Assembly (NCBI RefSeq): GCF_003397705.1
Contig: NZ_QJVB01000003.1
Coordinates: 1-64,000 of the forward strand
Reading direction: 5' to 3'
DNA from: Gardnerella swidsinskii
GTDB lineage: Bacteria > Actinomycetota > Actinomycetes > Actinomycetales > Bifidobacteriaceae
Length of the DNA: 64,000 bases
Both the position numbers and the translations under genes were made by a program. Positions 8,234-17,487 of this stretch are shown one piece after another. Under the pieces are notes generated by a model, which saw nothing but the letters and a program-made list of their open reading frames with translations, ran no database searches and was not told the DNA's origin. Positions within the stretch are counted from its first letter, which is position 1. Every line of letters starts with the position of its first letter.

Positions 8234-11200
8234 GCAAATGCTAAAGACAATAGTGCTGAGAACAATAATCTCGCACAAGTTGTAAATCAAAAGAATAAGA
8301 ATAAGAAGAATAAAACTACTAAATATCTTGATCCTAAGATTGTTAGCAGAATAGTTAATAATCCATTTAATAGGACTGGTACTTCTAATAAGCCTGTTAC
8401 TGTTATCGTTACTTTGAAGAAACAGCCAAAACTTCCTTCGAAACAAGCTGAAGACAGTAATAAAGTTGACCAGAATCGTCTTATTGGAAAATGGTCTTCA
8501 AAATATGGCATGACAGTACGTCGCCAATTTGGTTACCTGATGAATGGTTTTGAAGCAACATTACCAGCTAAGAAAGTTGCGGCTTTACGTCATGAACATG
8601 AAGTAGCTTCTGTTGCAAAAGAACGTTTGTATTATCCTCTTGAAAATTATGCTCGCGGTTTGCAGGGTGTAAATGAAGAATTTAAGAAGCGTGGACTTGA
8701 TGGAACTGGGATGCTTGTGGCTATTATCGATACGGGCATCGATCCAAGTCACCATGATATGAAGCTTGATTTCAAAGCTGAAAAAGCTCGTAAGATTAAG
8801 GACACATTCCCGTCTAATGGTGTAAAGTTCACTAATAAAGTTCCTGCTGGATTCAACTATGCTGATGAAAACTACACTATTACAGATAGTGGTGCAGAGC
8901 AGCATGGCATGCACGTAGCTGGTATTGTGGCAGCTAATGGTGATGATGAGAATAAGCCAGCTGATAAAAACGGTCATATTAACGGCATTGCTCCAAATGC
9001 TCAGTTACTTGCAATGAAAGTATTTTCAAATAAGCCGGGAGCGCACGGAGCTCGTGATGCTGATATAGTTGCTGCAATTGAGGATTCTGTAAAGCTTCAT
9101 GCGGACGTTATTAACATGTCTCTCGGCTCAGATAACGGTTTTGGTGGAACTTCTAATGCTACATCTCTCGCTTTAAAGAAGGCTCGCGAAGCTGGTGTGC
9201 TTCCAGTTATTTCTGCAGGAAACTCCGGTTTAAGCTTCTCTACATCTGGAGGAACTAATGATGCATTAGGAAAGTGGGATGATGCAACTCTTGGTTCACC
9301 GTCTTCTTATCCTTCTGCTTTCAGCGTTGCTTCTGTAGAAAATTCTTATATTATTCAAACCGCTGGTTCATATACGGATAAAGCTAATAAAACAACTGAG
9401 ATTCCTTACTCTATAGCCTCAGGAAAAGCTGATGGTAAAGAACATGAGATTGTGAATATCGGTCTTGGCAAAAAAGATGAAGTTAAGGATTTGGATCTTC
9501 ATGGAAAGTACGCTTTAGTTGAACGTGGCGCAATAGCATTTAGTGAAAAATTCCAGAATGCTATTGATAAGGGTGCTGATGGTGTAATCGTTTATAACAA
9601 AGCTGGCGATTCGGCACAGTTCCTTGGCATGGCTGGAGTTGATAAGTTCACATGCTTTGGAGCATCAATTCGTCGTGAAGATGCTTTAAAGATTGTTGAT
9701 GCACTCAAAGCTAATGCAAGTGGTACAGTTAAGGTTTCCTTCTCTGATAAGACAATGGGCATTGCAAATCCTGATAAGTTGCATCCTTCTAGCTTTACTT
9801 CTTGGGGTCCAACGCCAGAACTTGATTTTAAGCCTCATATTGCTGGCATCGGCGGTAACGTGTGGTCTACTCAGAACAACAACAAGTACACTAATATGTC
9901 TGGTACTTCTATGGCTGCTCCAAACGTTTCCGGTCTTTCAGCTTTGGTGATGGAAAGCTATAAGAAGCGCTTCCCTGAGCTTTCTGCTAAAGATCGTGCT
10001 ACTCGTGTTGAACAAGCCTTGATGAATACGGCTGAGATTCTCAATAATTCCAGCAATGTACCATTTGCTCCTCGTCAAATCGGCGCTGGATTAGCTCAGG
10101 TTGATAAAGCTGTTGCTACTAACGTGATTGCAACAGTCAATGGCAATTCGTACGTGGCTCTACGCCAGGTTAATGGAGATCGTAAGTTCACTGTTAAACT
10201 GCATAATTATGGAGATAAGGCTGTAACTTATGAAGTTCCTAAACAAAATGTTGTTAATGAATCTAATAATGCTAATGCAGAAACGACTACCTCTATTAGC
10301 TCAGAAACATTAGCTTCTTCGACTAATACGGTTACAGTAGATCCTAAGTCAGAAAAGGAAGTAGAGTTTACATTAACTCCAGACGTGACTCGCGACCATT
10401 ATGTTGAAGGTTGGGCGCGTTTTACTTCAAAGACCTCTGGGGAACCAGATTTGGCTGTTCCATATCTTGGCTTTGTTGGCAATTGGGATAAGGAACCAAT
10501 TCTTGTAAAGCCTGGTGAAGAGTATCTTAAAAATGCAATTAATATGACTACTTCGCTTATTGCTGAAAGTTATTTTGGTGATGTGCAAGTTAATGATGAA
10601 GCTCCTGATCATTTAGAATTTTCTCCAAATGGTGATGAGTTATTTGATAAGATACGACCATCACTAGCATTATTCCGTAATGCAAGTCTAATACAGTATT
10701 CTGTTTTGGATAATTCTGGTAAGACTGTTGCAGAAGTAGGAGAGGAACATGACGTTTCTCGTTCTAATTTCTCAGAATTATTACGCGATCCAAGAGCATT
10801 AAATAGTTCTGTTGAATTTGATGGAACTATTTATGATAAGACATCTACTGATATCGCGCATTGGAATAAGAAGCTTCCTGATGGCAAATATATTTATCGA
10901 GTAAAAGCTTGCTTGACTAAGGATATGTGCCAGACGACTGATATGCATTTTAACCTTGATACTAAAGCTCCAACCGTTACAATTAGCGAACCTGATAAAG
11001 ATGGTGAAATTACCATTACAGCTCATGATGAGTTAAGTGAAACATTGAGTGAACCAGGTGTAAGAGTTAATGGTAACAGTGATTATATCAAGGTTGATGA
11101 GAAGGACTGCAGTGAAACTCATGACGCAAATGGCTATACTCGCACTTGCAAAGTTAATGTAGGTAAGGATGCTTATTACGTCAATGTCAGTTTGCATGAT

Positions 11201-13777
11201 GGAGGTTTCAATGAAACCAATACTTCCAAAGTGTTTAAGGGATTTGCTAATAAAAAGATTCTCATAAATAATGAGGTTAATCTTAAGAATATTGGCATTA
11301 AGGATGTCACTGCTAAAAAAGATAACGGTGTTGATAAATACAGCATCGAAATCTCTGGACGTATTGCTGATGGTTGCAAGGATGTGAAAGCTTATGTTCA
11401 ATCAGGAACTGAAGCAGAAGAAGAATTAGCTGTTAAGACAGATGATTCTGAATTTAGCTTTACTGCTCCTATTAAATCAGGTGCTAATACAATAAAAGTT
11501 AAGGCAAAAGGTTCTGATAATAAAGAAGTGGTTGAAACTCTTGTAACTAATTTCGACGAAAATGCACCAACAATTAAACTAACTAATGCAGATAGTAACG
11601 GGAATGTAACAATTGACCAAAATGGTGCAGTAGAAGTTAAAGGTGAAGTTAAGGACGATACTACTCCAAAGCAGAAGCTCACGCTTACTGTTAAGTATAG
11701 TAAGGATGAGGTTGTTGGCGGTGAAGTCCAGACTGAACAAGTGGAAGAGCCTGTAAATGTTGCTACTGATGGCTCATTTACTGTAAAAGTTACTCCATCT
11801 GCTAGTACATATTCAGTTACCTTGGTTGCTAGTGATGGAGTTAACACAGCTACTCAGAATGTAGGTTTTGCTAATCGCGTTATACCAACAAAGCCAAAGC
11901 TTTATAATATTTCACTGAGTAATGCTAACGGCTTAGAATCATACAACTGGATTGTTCCTGGAAATAGTGGTACTTCGCTCAATTCATTTACTGCAAAAGG
12001 CAAAGTAAGTAACAAAGCTACAGAAATGCTATTTACAAAAGCTAATCGAGTTAAAGATGATGGTTCGGGGTATGAGGATTTTGATCCTATAGCTGCAACA
12101 ATCACTAAGTCCACTAATGCAAATGCTGATTCTACATTCACGGTAACTCTGCCAATGCATCCTGGAATAAATGACTTTAGGATGATTGTCAAAGAGGGAA
12201 GTGATGTGGTATTAGACACTCCAGTTGCTTTCTACTTCGACAGACAGGCTCCAGAAGTAATGTTTAGTACTCCAAAGTTGTATGGCGGCAGAATATTTAC
12301 TAATAATGACACTGTGAAATTCAAGGGTGTTATTAGTGATGATTTTGCTGGCTATACTCTTAAGATTAATAATCTTATTGCTTCAGACAACTTCAGTACT
12401 GATTCTAAAGGCAAAGAAACTAATGCTCAGAGCTTCGATAGAGATGTTGAAGTTAAAAATGGAGAGTTTGTATTAATCCAAGCCATCGATCAGATGTCTA
12501 GCGCACTGTATGGTCGTGCTCCTGTTGTTGTTGATAAGGATGCTCCTTCTGTGACACTTGGAATAAAGGACAATGATCATGTTGAAGCAAATCGTAAGAT
12601 TTCTGTAACAGCTAAAGATGATCATTTGAAGTTATTGCGAGTGAAGATTGATGGTAAAGAAGTAAATCATGCAAGTAATGGTCTTAAAGAAACGGATATT
12701 AAGCTGAGTAAGAATAATCCTTACGATGCTACTTTTGCCGATCTGAAAGATCTGAAGGATCCGCTGAAGGTAGATGTTGATTTCAATTCACTTTCTGCCG
12801 GAAAGCACTTAATCACAGTTGAAGCTGTTGATTATGCTGGTAACGTTGCAACGAAGAATACTTCCGCAGAATTCGTCGTTGAAAAGAAGTCGAATGATGG
12901 TCATGGGAACGATCATGGTTCCTCCTCTGTAACTGTCAATCCTCCTTCCGTCTCAACTCCAGCACCTAAAGCTCCTGAATCTATCGCAAAGCTAGATCAG
13001 TCACTTAAGGGAATCCTTGTTGCTGGTGAACATATGAATGATGTTGTTCGTGCTGGTAAGAGCAATCCTGTGAAGTTGTATTTCGCTGGCATGGATGCTC
13101 CTGCTAAGGGTGATGCTGACTCTAAGTCTCACAAGACTAAGGTCTCTTCTGCCATGAGCAAGTTCATCAAGGAACTTAAGAAAAACAAGGTTGCTTACGC
13201 TTATGCTTACATGTATTCTTCGCCTGTGTTATTGAAGGGCGCAGATGGATCTAAGTATGTGAAAGTAACTTTGGATAAGAATGGTCAACCTCAGTTTAAT
13301 GTTGTGATTCCAGCTGGCTACTTCGGTAAGCATACGATTGTTTTGCTTAACGATAAAGGTGAGCAGCTTGCTTGGGCTAACGTGTGGGTTATTGCTGAGA
13401 ATGCTACAGCGTCCGATGAAACAGATGCAGAGATTAACCTGAAGTATTCGGAGCTTCATTCTGGTACTGGATTCGGCAACGGATTAGGTGCTGGTTCTGG
13501 ATTTGGCACATTTACTGGCACTACTTACGTTGGTACAGACGGAAATGCCTCCAGCGAAAGTGGCAACGCAGGTGCTGCGAATGCTAACGCTGCTGCAAAG
13601 CAGAAGGCTGCTGAAAAGGAGCAGGCTGCCGCTAAGTCTGCCGCCAAGAAGATGACTTCTGACTTGGCGATGACTGGCAGCAGTGTGATTGGCATGATTG
13701 TGACGTTTATGGTGCTGCTTGCAAGCGGTGCTGTAACGTTTAAAACTCGCCGCCATCATGCGCATGTAAGCAAGTAA
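8150..13777 (+). CDS. Cell-wall-anchored S8 subtilisin-like serine protease, copy 2
   Basis: 1875 aa. The ATG at 8150 is 9 nt after the same GAAGGAG as in copy 1. Catalytic Asp194 (IIDTGID), His252 (QHGMHVAG) and Ser587 (SGTSMAAP) are all present. A propeptide precedes the catalytic domain, and a PA-like insert and Fn3-like and beta modules follow. The C-terminus is LAMTG (1839-1843), a hydrophobic helix and RRHHAHVSK. The Gly/Asn low-complexity spacer of copy 1 is much reduced here. Identity to copy 1 is patchy at the DNA level: 9111-9228 differs from 1081-1198 at two bases and the 3' end is nearly identical, while other modules diverge strongly. Possibly phase-variable through the G10 promoter. 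The sortase gene follows after a terminator. Family call confident; substrate unknown. Confidence 0.93.
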   Translation: MKFKRTSYLTRLAALGVAAAALMVPLGTANAKDNSAENNNLAQVVNQKNKNKKNKTTKYLDPKIVSRIVNNPFNRTGTSNKPVTVIVTLKKQPKLPSKQAEDSNKVDQNRLIGKWSSKYGMTVRRQFGYLMNGFEATLPAKKVAALRHEHEVASVAKERLYYPLENYARGLQGVNEEFKKRGLDGTGMLVAIIDTGIDPSHHDMKLDFKAEKARKIKDTFPSNGVKFTNKVPAGFNYADENYTITDSGAEQHGMHVAGIVAANGDDENKPADKNGHINGIAPNAQLLAMKVFSNKPGAHGARDADIVAAIEDSVKLHADVINMSLGSDNGFGGTSNATSLALKKAREAGVLPVISAGNSGLSFSTSGGTNDALGKWDDATLGSPSSYPSAFSVASVENSYIIQTAGSYTDKANKTTEIPYSIASGKADGKEHEIVNIGLGKKDEVKDLDLHGKYALVERGAIAFSEKFQNAIDKGADGVIVYNKAGDSAQFLGMAGVDKFTCFGASIRREDALKIVDALKANASGTVKVSFSDKTMGIANPDKLHPSSFTSWGPTPELDFKPHIAGIGGNVWSTQNNNKYTNMSGTSMAAPNVSGLSALVMESYKKRFPELSAKDRATRVEQALMNTAEILNNSSNVPFAPRQIGAGLAQVDKAVATNVIATVNGNSYVALRQVNGDRKFTVKLHNYGDKAVTYEVPKQNVVNESNNANAETTTSISSETLASSTNTVTVDPKSEKEVEFTLTPDVTRDHYVEGWARFTSKTSGEPDLAVPYLGFVGNWDKEPILVKPGEEYLKNAINMTTSLIAESYFGDVQVNDEAPDHLEFSPNGDELFDKIRPSLALFRNASLIQYSVLDNSGKTVAEVGEEHDVSRSNFSELLRDPRALNSSVEFDGTIYDKTSTDIAHWNKKLPDGKYIYRVKACLTKDMCQTTDMHFNLDTKAPTVTISEPDKDGEITITAHDELSETLSEPGVRVNGNSDYIKVDEKDCSETHDANGYTRTCKVNVGKDAYYVNVSLHDGGFNETNTSKVFKGFANKKILINNEVNLKNIGIKDVTAKKDNGVDKYSIEISGRIADGCKDVKAYVQSGTEAEEELAVKTDDSEFSFTAPIKSGANTIKVKAKGSDNKEVVETLVTNFDENAPTIKLTNADSNGNVTIDQNGAVEVKGEVKDDTTPKQKLTLTVKYSKDEVVGGEVQTEQVEEPVNVATDGSFTVKVTPSASTYSVTLVASDGVNTATQNVGFANRVIPTKPKLYNISLSNANGLESYNWIVPGNSGTSLNSFTAKGKVSNKATEMLFTKANRVKDDGSGYEDFDPIAATITKSTNANADSTFTVTLPMHPGINDFRMIVKEGSDVVLDTPVAFYFDRQAPEVMFSTPKLYGGRIFTNNDTVKFKGVISDDFAGYTLKINNLIASDNFSTDSKGKETNAQSFDRDVEVKNGEFVLIQAIDQMSSALYGRAPVVVDKDAPSVTLGIKDNDHVEANRKISVTAKDDHLKLLRVKIDGKEVNHASNGLKETDIKLSKNNPYDATFADLKDLKDPLKVDVDFNSLSAGKHLITVEAVDYAGNVATKNTSAEFVVEKKSNDGHGNDHGSSSVTVNPPSVSTPAPKAPESIAKLDQSLKGILVAGEHMNDVVRAGKSNPVKLYFAGMDAPAKGDADSKSHKTKVSSAMSKFIKELKKNKVAYAYAYMYSSPVLLKGADGSKYVKVTLDKNGQPQFNVVIPAGYFGKHTIVLLNDKGEQLAWANVWVIAENATASDETDAEINLKYSELHSGTGFGNGLGAGSGFGTFTGTTYVGTDGNASSESGNAGAANANAAAKQKAAEKEQAAAKSAAKKMTSDLAMTGSSVIGMIVTFMVLLASGAVTFKTRRHHAHVSK

Positions 13778-13819
13778 ATAAACAAAATAAGTAAATAAAT
13801 AAACAAAAATAAATAAACA

Positions 13820-13860
13820 AAGAGCACTTTCATCTTCTAGTAAGGTGGGAGTGCTCTTTG
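13820..13860 (+). terminator. Rho-independent terminator of S8 protease 2
   Basis: AAGAGCACT (13820-13828) pairs with AGTGCTCTT (13850-13858), with an inner CATCTT/AAGGTG helix. Near copy of the terminator at 6260. Confidence 0.8.
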
Positions 13861-13885
13861 CTCCTTTCTTATTAGTGGAGGAATC

Positions 13886-14986
13886 ATGAAGCTAGCTGAT
13901 TTTGCAGAGTCTGCTCGCGCGCTATTTAAGCGGCTGACTCGTATGCGCGCTAATAAGTCCTCCAAAAGTGCGGAATCTTCCGCAAGCTCTGGAATCGCTG
14001 CATCTTCCGAAAATACTGAATCTGCGCAGTCTACGCAGTCTTCGTAATCTTCATCATCACAAGAGCAATCTTCCCCAAAACCAATGTCCACACTTCGCAA
14101 GCTGGCTGAGCTGATTGCGCTTGTTACTATTGGCGTTTTGTGTTTCAGCTATCCTGTGGTTTCTACTTTGGTCAACAATCACGCTGCCAAAGAACTCTCA
14201 ATCTAGTACGATAAATTAAATAAGGAAAAGACTAAAGAAAATCGCGCGGAAATTTTGGGAAAAGCGCGTGAATACAACGCTCGCCACAAGGCGATTATTA
14301 GCGCGGACCCGTATAACGGCAATAACGACTACATGGACACTCCCGAATATAAAGAGTACGAAAAAGTGCTTAGTGATGTCGATGCTGAAGGCGTTGTGAA
14401 AATACCGAAAATTGACGTGAGGCTGCCGATTTACCATGGAACTACTCAAGATACTCTCGCGATGGGAGCGGGGCATTTGTACGGCACGGATTTGCCGGTG
14501 GGCGGCAAAAGCAGGCACACGGTTGTGACGGCGCATACGGGTATGCCGGATGCCACAATGTTCGACGATTTAAACACGCTGAAAAAAGGTGATTACTTCT
14601 ACTTTGACGTGCAAGGCAAGACTCTTCGATACAGAGTGTTTCGCATAAATGTGGTGGAGCCGAACGATATTCGTTTGTTGCGGCGCGAAAAGGGGCGCGA
14701 CTTGGCGACGCTGATTACGTGTACCCCGTATGGAGTTAACACGCACAGGCTGCTCGTGACGGGGTATCGTGTGTTGCCGGATCCTGCTAACGTGCCGGGC
14801 GACCATATGCAGTGGTCGTTGTGGATGACGTTGTTTGTGATATCGATGGTGATGTCTGCGGTGTTGATGGCGATGATGCTGATTGCGTCGTTGCGAAAGA
14901 AGAATGGTGTGAGTAGTGTGCAAGGCAGGCATTTGCTGGCGGTTTCGCGCAAAATCTTGCGTAAGTTGCGCAAACGACCTGCCTGA
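13886..14986 (+). pseudogene. Class C sortase, interrupted by two in-frame stop codons
   Basis: One reading frame runs from ATG 13886 (GGAGG at 13877-13881) to TGA 14986, with a TAA at 14045-14047 and a TAG at 14204-14206. The first part is a Ser-rich cytoplasmic N-terminus (MKLADFAESA...). After the TAA, the same frame gives a membrane helix (LIALVTIGVLCFSYPVV). After the TAG, it gives the complete sortase domain with catalytic His (VVTAHTG), Cys (LITCTPYG) and Arg (THRLLV), then a second membrane helix and a basic tail. The TLITCTPYGVNTHR pattern and the C-terminal helix are typical of class C, pilin-type sortases. As written, the catalytic domain loses its N-terminal anchor; internal starts (ATG 14084, TTG 14255) could yield fragments. 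It would otherwise be the natural partner of the LAMTG proteins upstream. Confidence 0.8.
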
Positions 14987-15009
14987 GCGCAGCAATGCGA
15001 CACGCCGGC

Positions 15010-15037
15010 TTGCGTGCAAGCTCATTCTGAGTATAGT
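15010..15037 (+). promoter_or_regulatory. Candidate promoter of tRNA-Lys
   Basis: TTGCGT (15010-15015), a 16-nt spacer and TATAGT (15032-15037), ending 37 nt before the tRNA. Confidence 0.5.
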
Positions 15038-15074
15038 AGTTACTCGGTTCGCGAAACGAGCCAAGATAACCAAC

Positions 15075-15148
15075 GCCCCTTTAGCTCAGTTGGTTAGAGC
15101 AGCTGACTCTTAATCAGCGTGTCCAGGGTTCGAATCCCTGAGGGGGCA
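15075..15148 (+). tRNA. tRNA-Lys (anticodon CTT)
   Basis: A 74-nt cloverleaf with acceptor GCCCCTT/AGGGGGC, T-loop GGTTCGAATCC and an anticodon stem-loop around CTCTTAA. CCA is not encoded. Confidence 0.96.
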
Positions 15149-15154
15149 CAAGCG

Positions 15155-15184
15155 AAACCCAAGCTTCACTGCTTGGGTTTTTTC
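15155..15184 (+). terminator. Terminator after tRNA-Lys
   Basis: AAACCCAAGC (15155-15164) pairs with GCTTGGGTTT (15171-15180) around a 6-nt loop, then more T. Confidence 0.85.
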
Positions 15185-15253
15185 GTATCTAATCTCTCCG
15201 TCACGCATATGCAGCAGCGCGCGTTTGTCCTTCTTTGCGGTCAAGCTGGAAAC

Positions 15254-16684
15254 ATGACCTCGTCAAATATGATGCCGCAATTATTCCAGGATGATGCCCA
15301 GCTTGAACAGCCGCAACCGTCGCAACAACCGCTGCTAAATTTAGCACAGTCGCAGTCGCAACAAGTTCAGTCATCGCCGCAACTACTTACGCCGCAGCAA
15401 GCTCAGCCGCGACAGCTCCCTCTAAAAGCCGCCGACACGACTGCCGAAAATCCATGGCCTGTTGCCGTTTTAAGCCAAAAGTTCCACAGTGCAGTAGAAC
15501 GCTGGCCAGCCGCGTGGATTGAGGGTCAAATCGTCGAAATTAACATGCGCCGCGCTTCTTCCGGTTACATCACCCTTCGCGACAGTAATGAAGAAGTGTC
15601 GATTTCCGTAATGGGCTTCAGCAATTTCGTGCAGCAGGCGCGCGAACTTCGCCAGGGTGACCGCGTAGTCGTTCACGGCAAGGCGGATATTTGGGTAAAA
15701 GCCACGCGCTTAAGCTTCGTTGCAGACGAAATCCGCCGCGTCGGTGCCGGTGACTTAAAAGCGCAAATTGACGAGTTGCGAAAAAAGCTTAAGGGCGAGG
15801 GCTTATTTGACGCTGAAAATAAGGTTCCGCTGCCGGAATTTCCTAAGTGTGTCGGTCTCGTGTGCGCTCCTCAAGCGCGCGCGGAGGGCGATGTTATTAC
15901 GAACGTGAATTTGCGCTGGCCTGTTACGCGCTTCAAAGTTATTCACGCGCACGTGCAGGGCGTGCAGTGCCCGGCGGATATTATTGCCGCAATTAAGCAG
16001 CTCGACGCGGATCCAGAAGTTGACGTTATTATCGTTGCTCGCGGCGGTGGAAGCTTTGAAGATTTGATTGGTTTTTCAGATGAGGGTGTGGTTCGCGCTA
16101 CTGCTGCGTGCATAACTCCGATTGTGTCTGCAATTGGCCACGAGGACGATTGGACGCTGATTGATTTGGCTGCAGACATGCGCGCTTCGACTCCTACGGA
16201 TGCTGCAAAGCGCGTGGTTCCAGACGTACGCGAGCAGTGGCAGCTTATTGATAACGCGTTGCAAACTATGCGCATGCGAATTTCTGCGCGCGTAGACAAT
16301 GAGATTCGTCTCGTTGAAGGTTATGCGAATCGCCCGAGCCTTACGCGCCCGAGCACTATGCTTGAGCCGCACGAGCGTTTGGTTGAGCAGGCTGTTGAGC
16401 GAATGCGTCACGGTTTGGTGCGACTTCTTGACGACGCGAGTTTGACTGTTGAGAAGGCTCACGCGAGCTTGACTGCGCTAAGTCCGCAATCGACTTTGAA
16501 TCGCGGGTACGCTGTTGTGCAGCTCAGTGGTGGGCGAGTGCTTGACGATGCGGCTTTAGCGAAAGTTGGCGACGATATGACAGTTACGCTTAAAAGTGGC
16601 GTGGTTCTTGGCAAGGTGACTGGAACAAAGTCAGCTGTTACTAAGTCTGCTTTCATAAAGCCAAGTAAAAAGTCAAGTAAGTAA
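15254..16684 (+). CDS. xseA: Exodeoxyribonuclease VII large subunit
   Basis: 476 aa. With XseB it degrades single-stranded DNA to oligonucleotides in repair. An N-terminal OB-fold (about residues 70-165, including WPAAWIEGQI and YITLRD) is followed by the catalytic domain with GLVCAP, IIVARGGGS, SAIGHEDDW and PTDAAKRVVPD, then a helical region and a C-terminal LNRGYAVV segment. ATG 15254 is preferred, with a weak GGA upstream; the open frame extends back into the tRNA, and ATG 15209 is an alternative. The Gln/Pro-rich first 60 residues are unusual and probably disordered. It is followed 48 nt later by xseB, so they are likely one transcript. Confidence 0.93.
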   Translation: MTSSNMMPQLFQDDAQLEQPQPSQQPLLNLAQSQSQQVQSSPQLLTPQQAQPRQLPLKAADTTAENPWPVAVLSQKFHSAVERWPAAWIEGQIVEINMRRASSGYITLRDSNEEVSISVMGFSNFVQQARELRQGDRVVVHGKADIWVKATRLSFVADEIRRVGAGDLKAQIDELRKKLKGEGLFDAENKVPLPEFPKCVGLVCAPQARAEGDVITNVNLRWPVTRFKVIHAHVQGVQCPADIIAAIKQLDADPEVDVIIVARGGGSFEDLIGFSDEGVVRATAACITPIVSAIGHEDDWTLIDLAADMRASTPTDAAKRVVPDVREQWQLIDNALQTMRMRISARVDNEIRLVEGYANRPSLTRPSTMLEPHERLVEQAVERMRHGLVRLLDDASLTVEKAHASLTALSPQSTLNRGYAVVQLSGGRVLDDAALAKVGDDMTVTLKSGVVLGKVTGTKSAVTKSAFIKPSKKSSK

Positions 16685-16732
16685 TTTTTTAGATATTTTA
16701 GATATTTATTTAGATACAACGAAAGGTTAGAT

Positions 16733-17053
16733 ATGAGTGAGAAAGTAACGAAAAAAGCGGAAGAATCAGCAGAAAACACAGAATTTGCAAGCACACTTAC
16801 GAAAGAAGAGCGCGCTGCGATTGAGACGATGCCGTACGAAGAGGCTCGCGAAAAGCTGGTTCAGGCGGTTCAAGCGTTGGAAGCTGGCGGTTTGACACTA
16901 GATCAGTCCATGCGTCAGTGGGAGATTGGCGAGGCGCTGGCAAAGCGCGCGCAGGGTTTGCTTGCCACGGTTCGCGCTAAGTTGGACGCGGCACAAGCGG
17001 AACAATCGGCGACGGCAGCTACGGCTGGCACGCAATCGAATCTTGAGGATTAG
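16733..17053 (+). CDS. xseB: Exodeoxyribonuclease VII small subunit
   Basis: 106 aa, slightly longer than the usual 70-90. The core MPYEEAREKLVQAVQALEAG followed by GLTLDQSMRQWEIGEAL is the standard XseB helical hairpin that coats the XseA helical domain. GAAAGG lies about 9 nt before the ATG. The A/T/Q-rich C-terminus is a loose tail. Directly downstream of xseA. Confidence 0.93.
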   Translation: MSEKVTKKAEESAENTEFASTLTKEERAAIETMPYEEAREKLVQAVQALEAGGLTLDQSMRQWEIGEALAKRAQGLLATVRAKLDAAQAEQSATAATAGTQSNLED

Positions 17054-17075
17054 CACTCGCTGATTATGCGCTCAG

Positions 17076-17143
17076 GCGGCATAAACTACTCGCGACTGAG
17101 TCGTTTTGGTCGGATTCTTGCGAAAAAGCGGCATAAACTACTC
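17076..17143. repeat. Two 16-bp repeats in an intergenic repeat region
   Basis: GCGGCATAAACTACTC occurs at 17076-17091 and 17128-17143, with GGTCGG between and GTTTCTGCCGTTTCTGC after. The same vocabulary (GGCATAAA, GGTCGG, CTGCCGTTT) recurs at 31640-31785 and 35508-35605. Confidence 0.6.
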
Positions 17144-17215
17144 ACCCTTGCACTGTTTCTGCCGTTTCTGCTGCGCGCCGCAGTGACACGCCATAGTGTA
17201 TAATTGCCATTTGTT

Positions 17216-17288
17216 GCCTCGGTAGCTCAGTGGATAGAGCACCACTCTCCTAAAGTGGGTGTCGTCAGTTCGATTCTGATCCGGGGCA
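17216..17288 (+). tRNA. tRNA-Arg (anticodon CCT)
   Basis: 73 nt with acceptor GCCTCGG/CCGGGGC and anticodon stem CCACT/AGTGG around CTCCTAA. TATAAT lies at 17199-17204, close upstream, but no good -35 is seen. A defence gene follows directly; no duplicated tRNA 3' end (att) was seen downstream. Confidence 0.96.
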
Positions 17289-17319
17289 CTTTTATGTGTG
17301 GACGTTGTGCAGTTTATAT

Positions 17320-17348
17320 TTGTGCAATGGTGTTGTGTGCTGTATAAT
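17320..17348 (+). promoter_or_regulatory. Sigma-70-type promoter P1 upstream of the AbiF-type locus
   Basis: TTGTGC (17320-17325), a 17-nt spacer and TATAAT (17343-17348). Confidence 0.55.
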
Positions 17349-17362
17349 TCGCCTATTTTTTG

Positions 17363-17391
17363 TTGACAAATATTAGTTTCTTTCGTATAAT
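17363..17391 (+). promoter_or_regulatory. Consensus sigma-70 promoter P2 of the candidate small RNA
   Basis: TTGACA (17363-17368), a 17-nt spacer and TATAAT (17386-17391): a perfect consensus at both boxes, the strongest promoter seen in the window. Transcription should begin near 17398. Confidence 0.8.
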
Positions 17392-17397
17392 TGAGTA

Positions 17398-17460
17398 GTG
17401 GTGAAGCCAGGCAGTGTCTGGTTCGCAAAGAGCCAATCAAGCGATTGATTGGCTCTTTGT
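17398..17460 (+). ncRNA. Candidate structured small RNA (AbiF-RNA-like) upstream of the Abi_2 gene
   Basis: Two stems directly after promoter P2. Stem 1 is CCAGGC/GTCTGG (17407-17412 and 17416-17421) with a 3-nt loop. Stem 2 is a perfect 15-bp helix, CAAAGAGCCAATCAA/TTGATTGGCTCTTTG (17426-17440 and 17445-17459), capped by a GCGA tetraloop of the GNRA type. No long U-run follows, so it may end here or be processed from the abi mRNA, whose ATG is 28 nt further. AbiF-type genes are known to be preceded by a conserved structured RNA; assignment to that class is inference and needs a covariance search. Confidence 0.55.
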
Positions 17461-17487
17461 GCATCTAATAGCGGGGGATTGGTGGGG

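Noticed and set aside
17426-17459. Hairpin as a terminator of tRNA-Arg
   Set aside because: It lies about 140 nt beyond the tRNA, after two promoters, and is not followed by a U-run; a small-RNA reading fits better, although termination of that RNA is not excluded.
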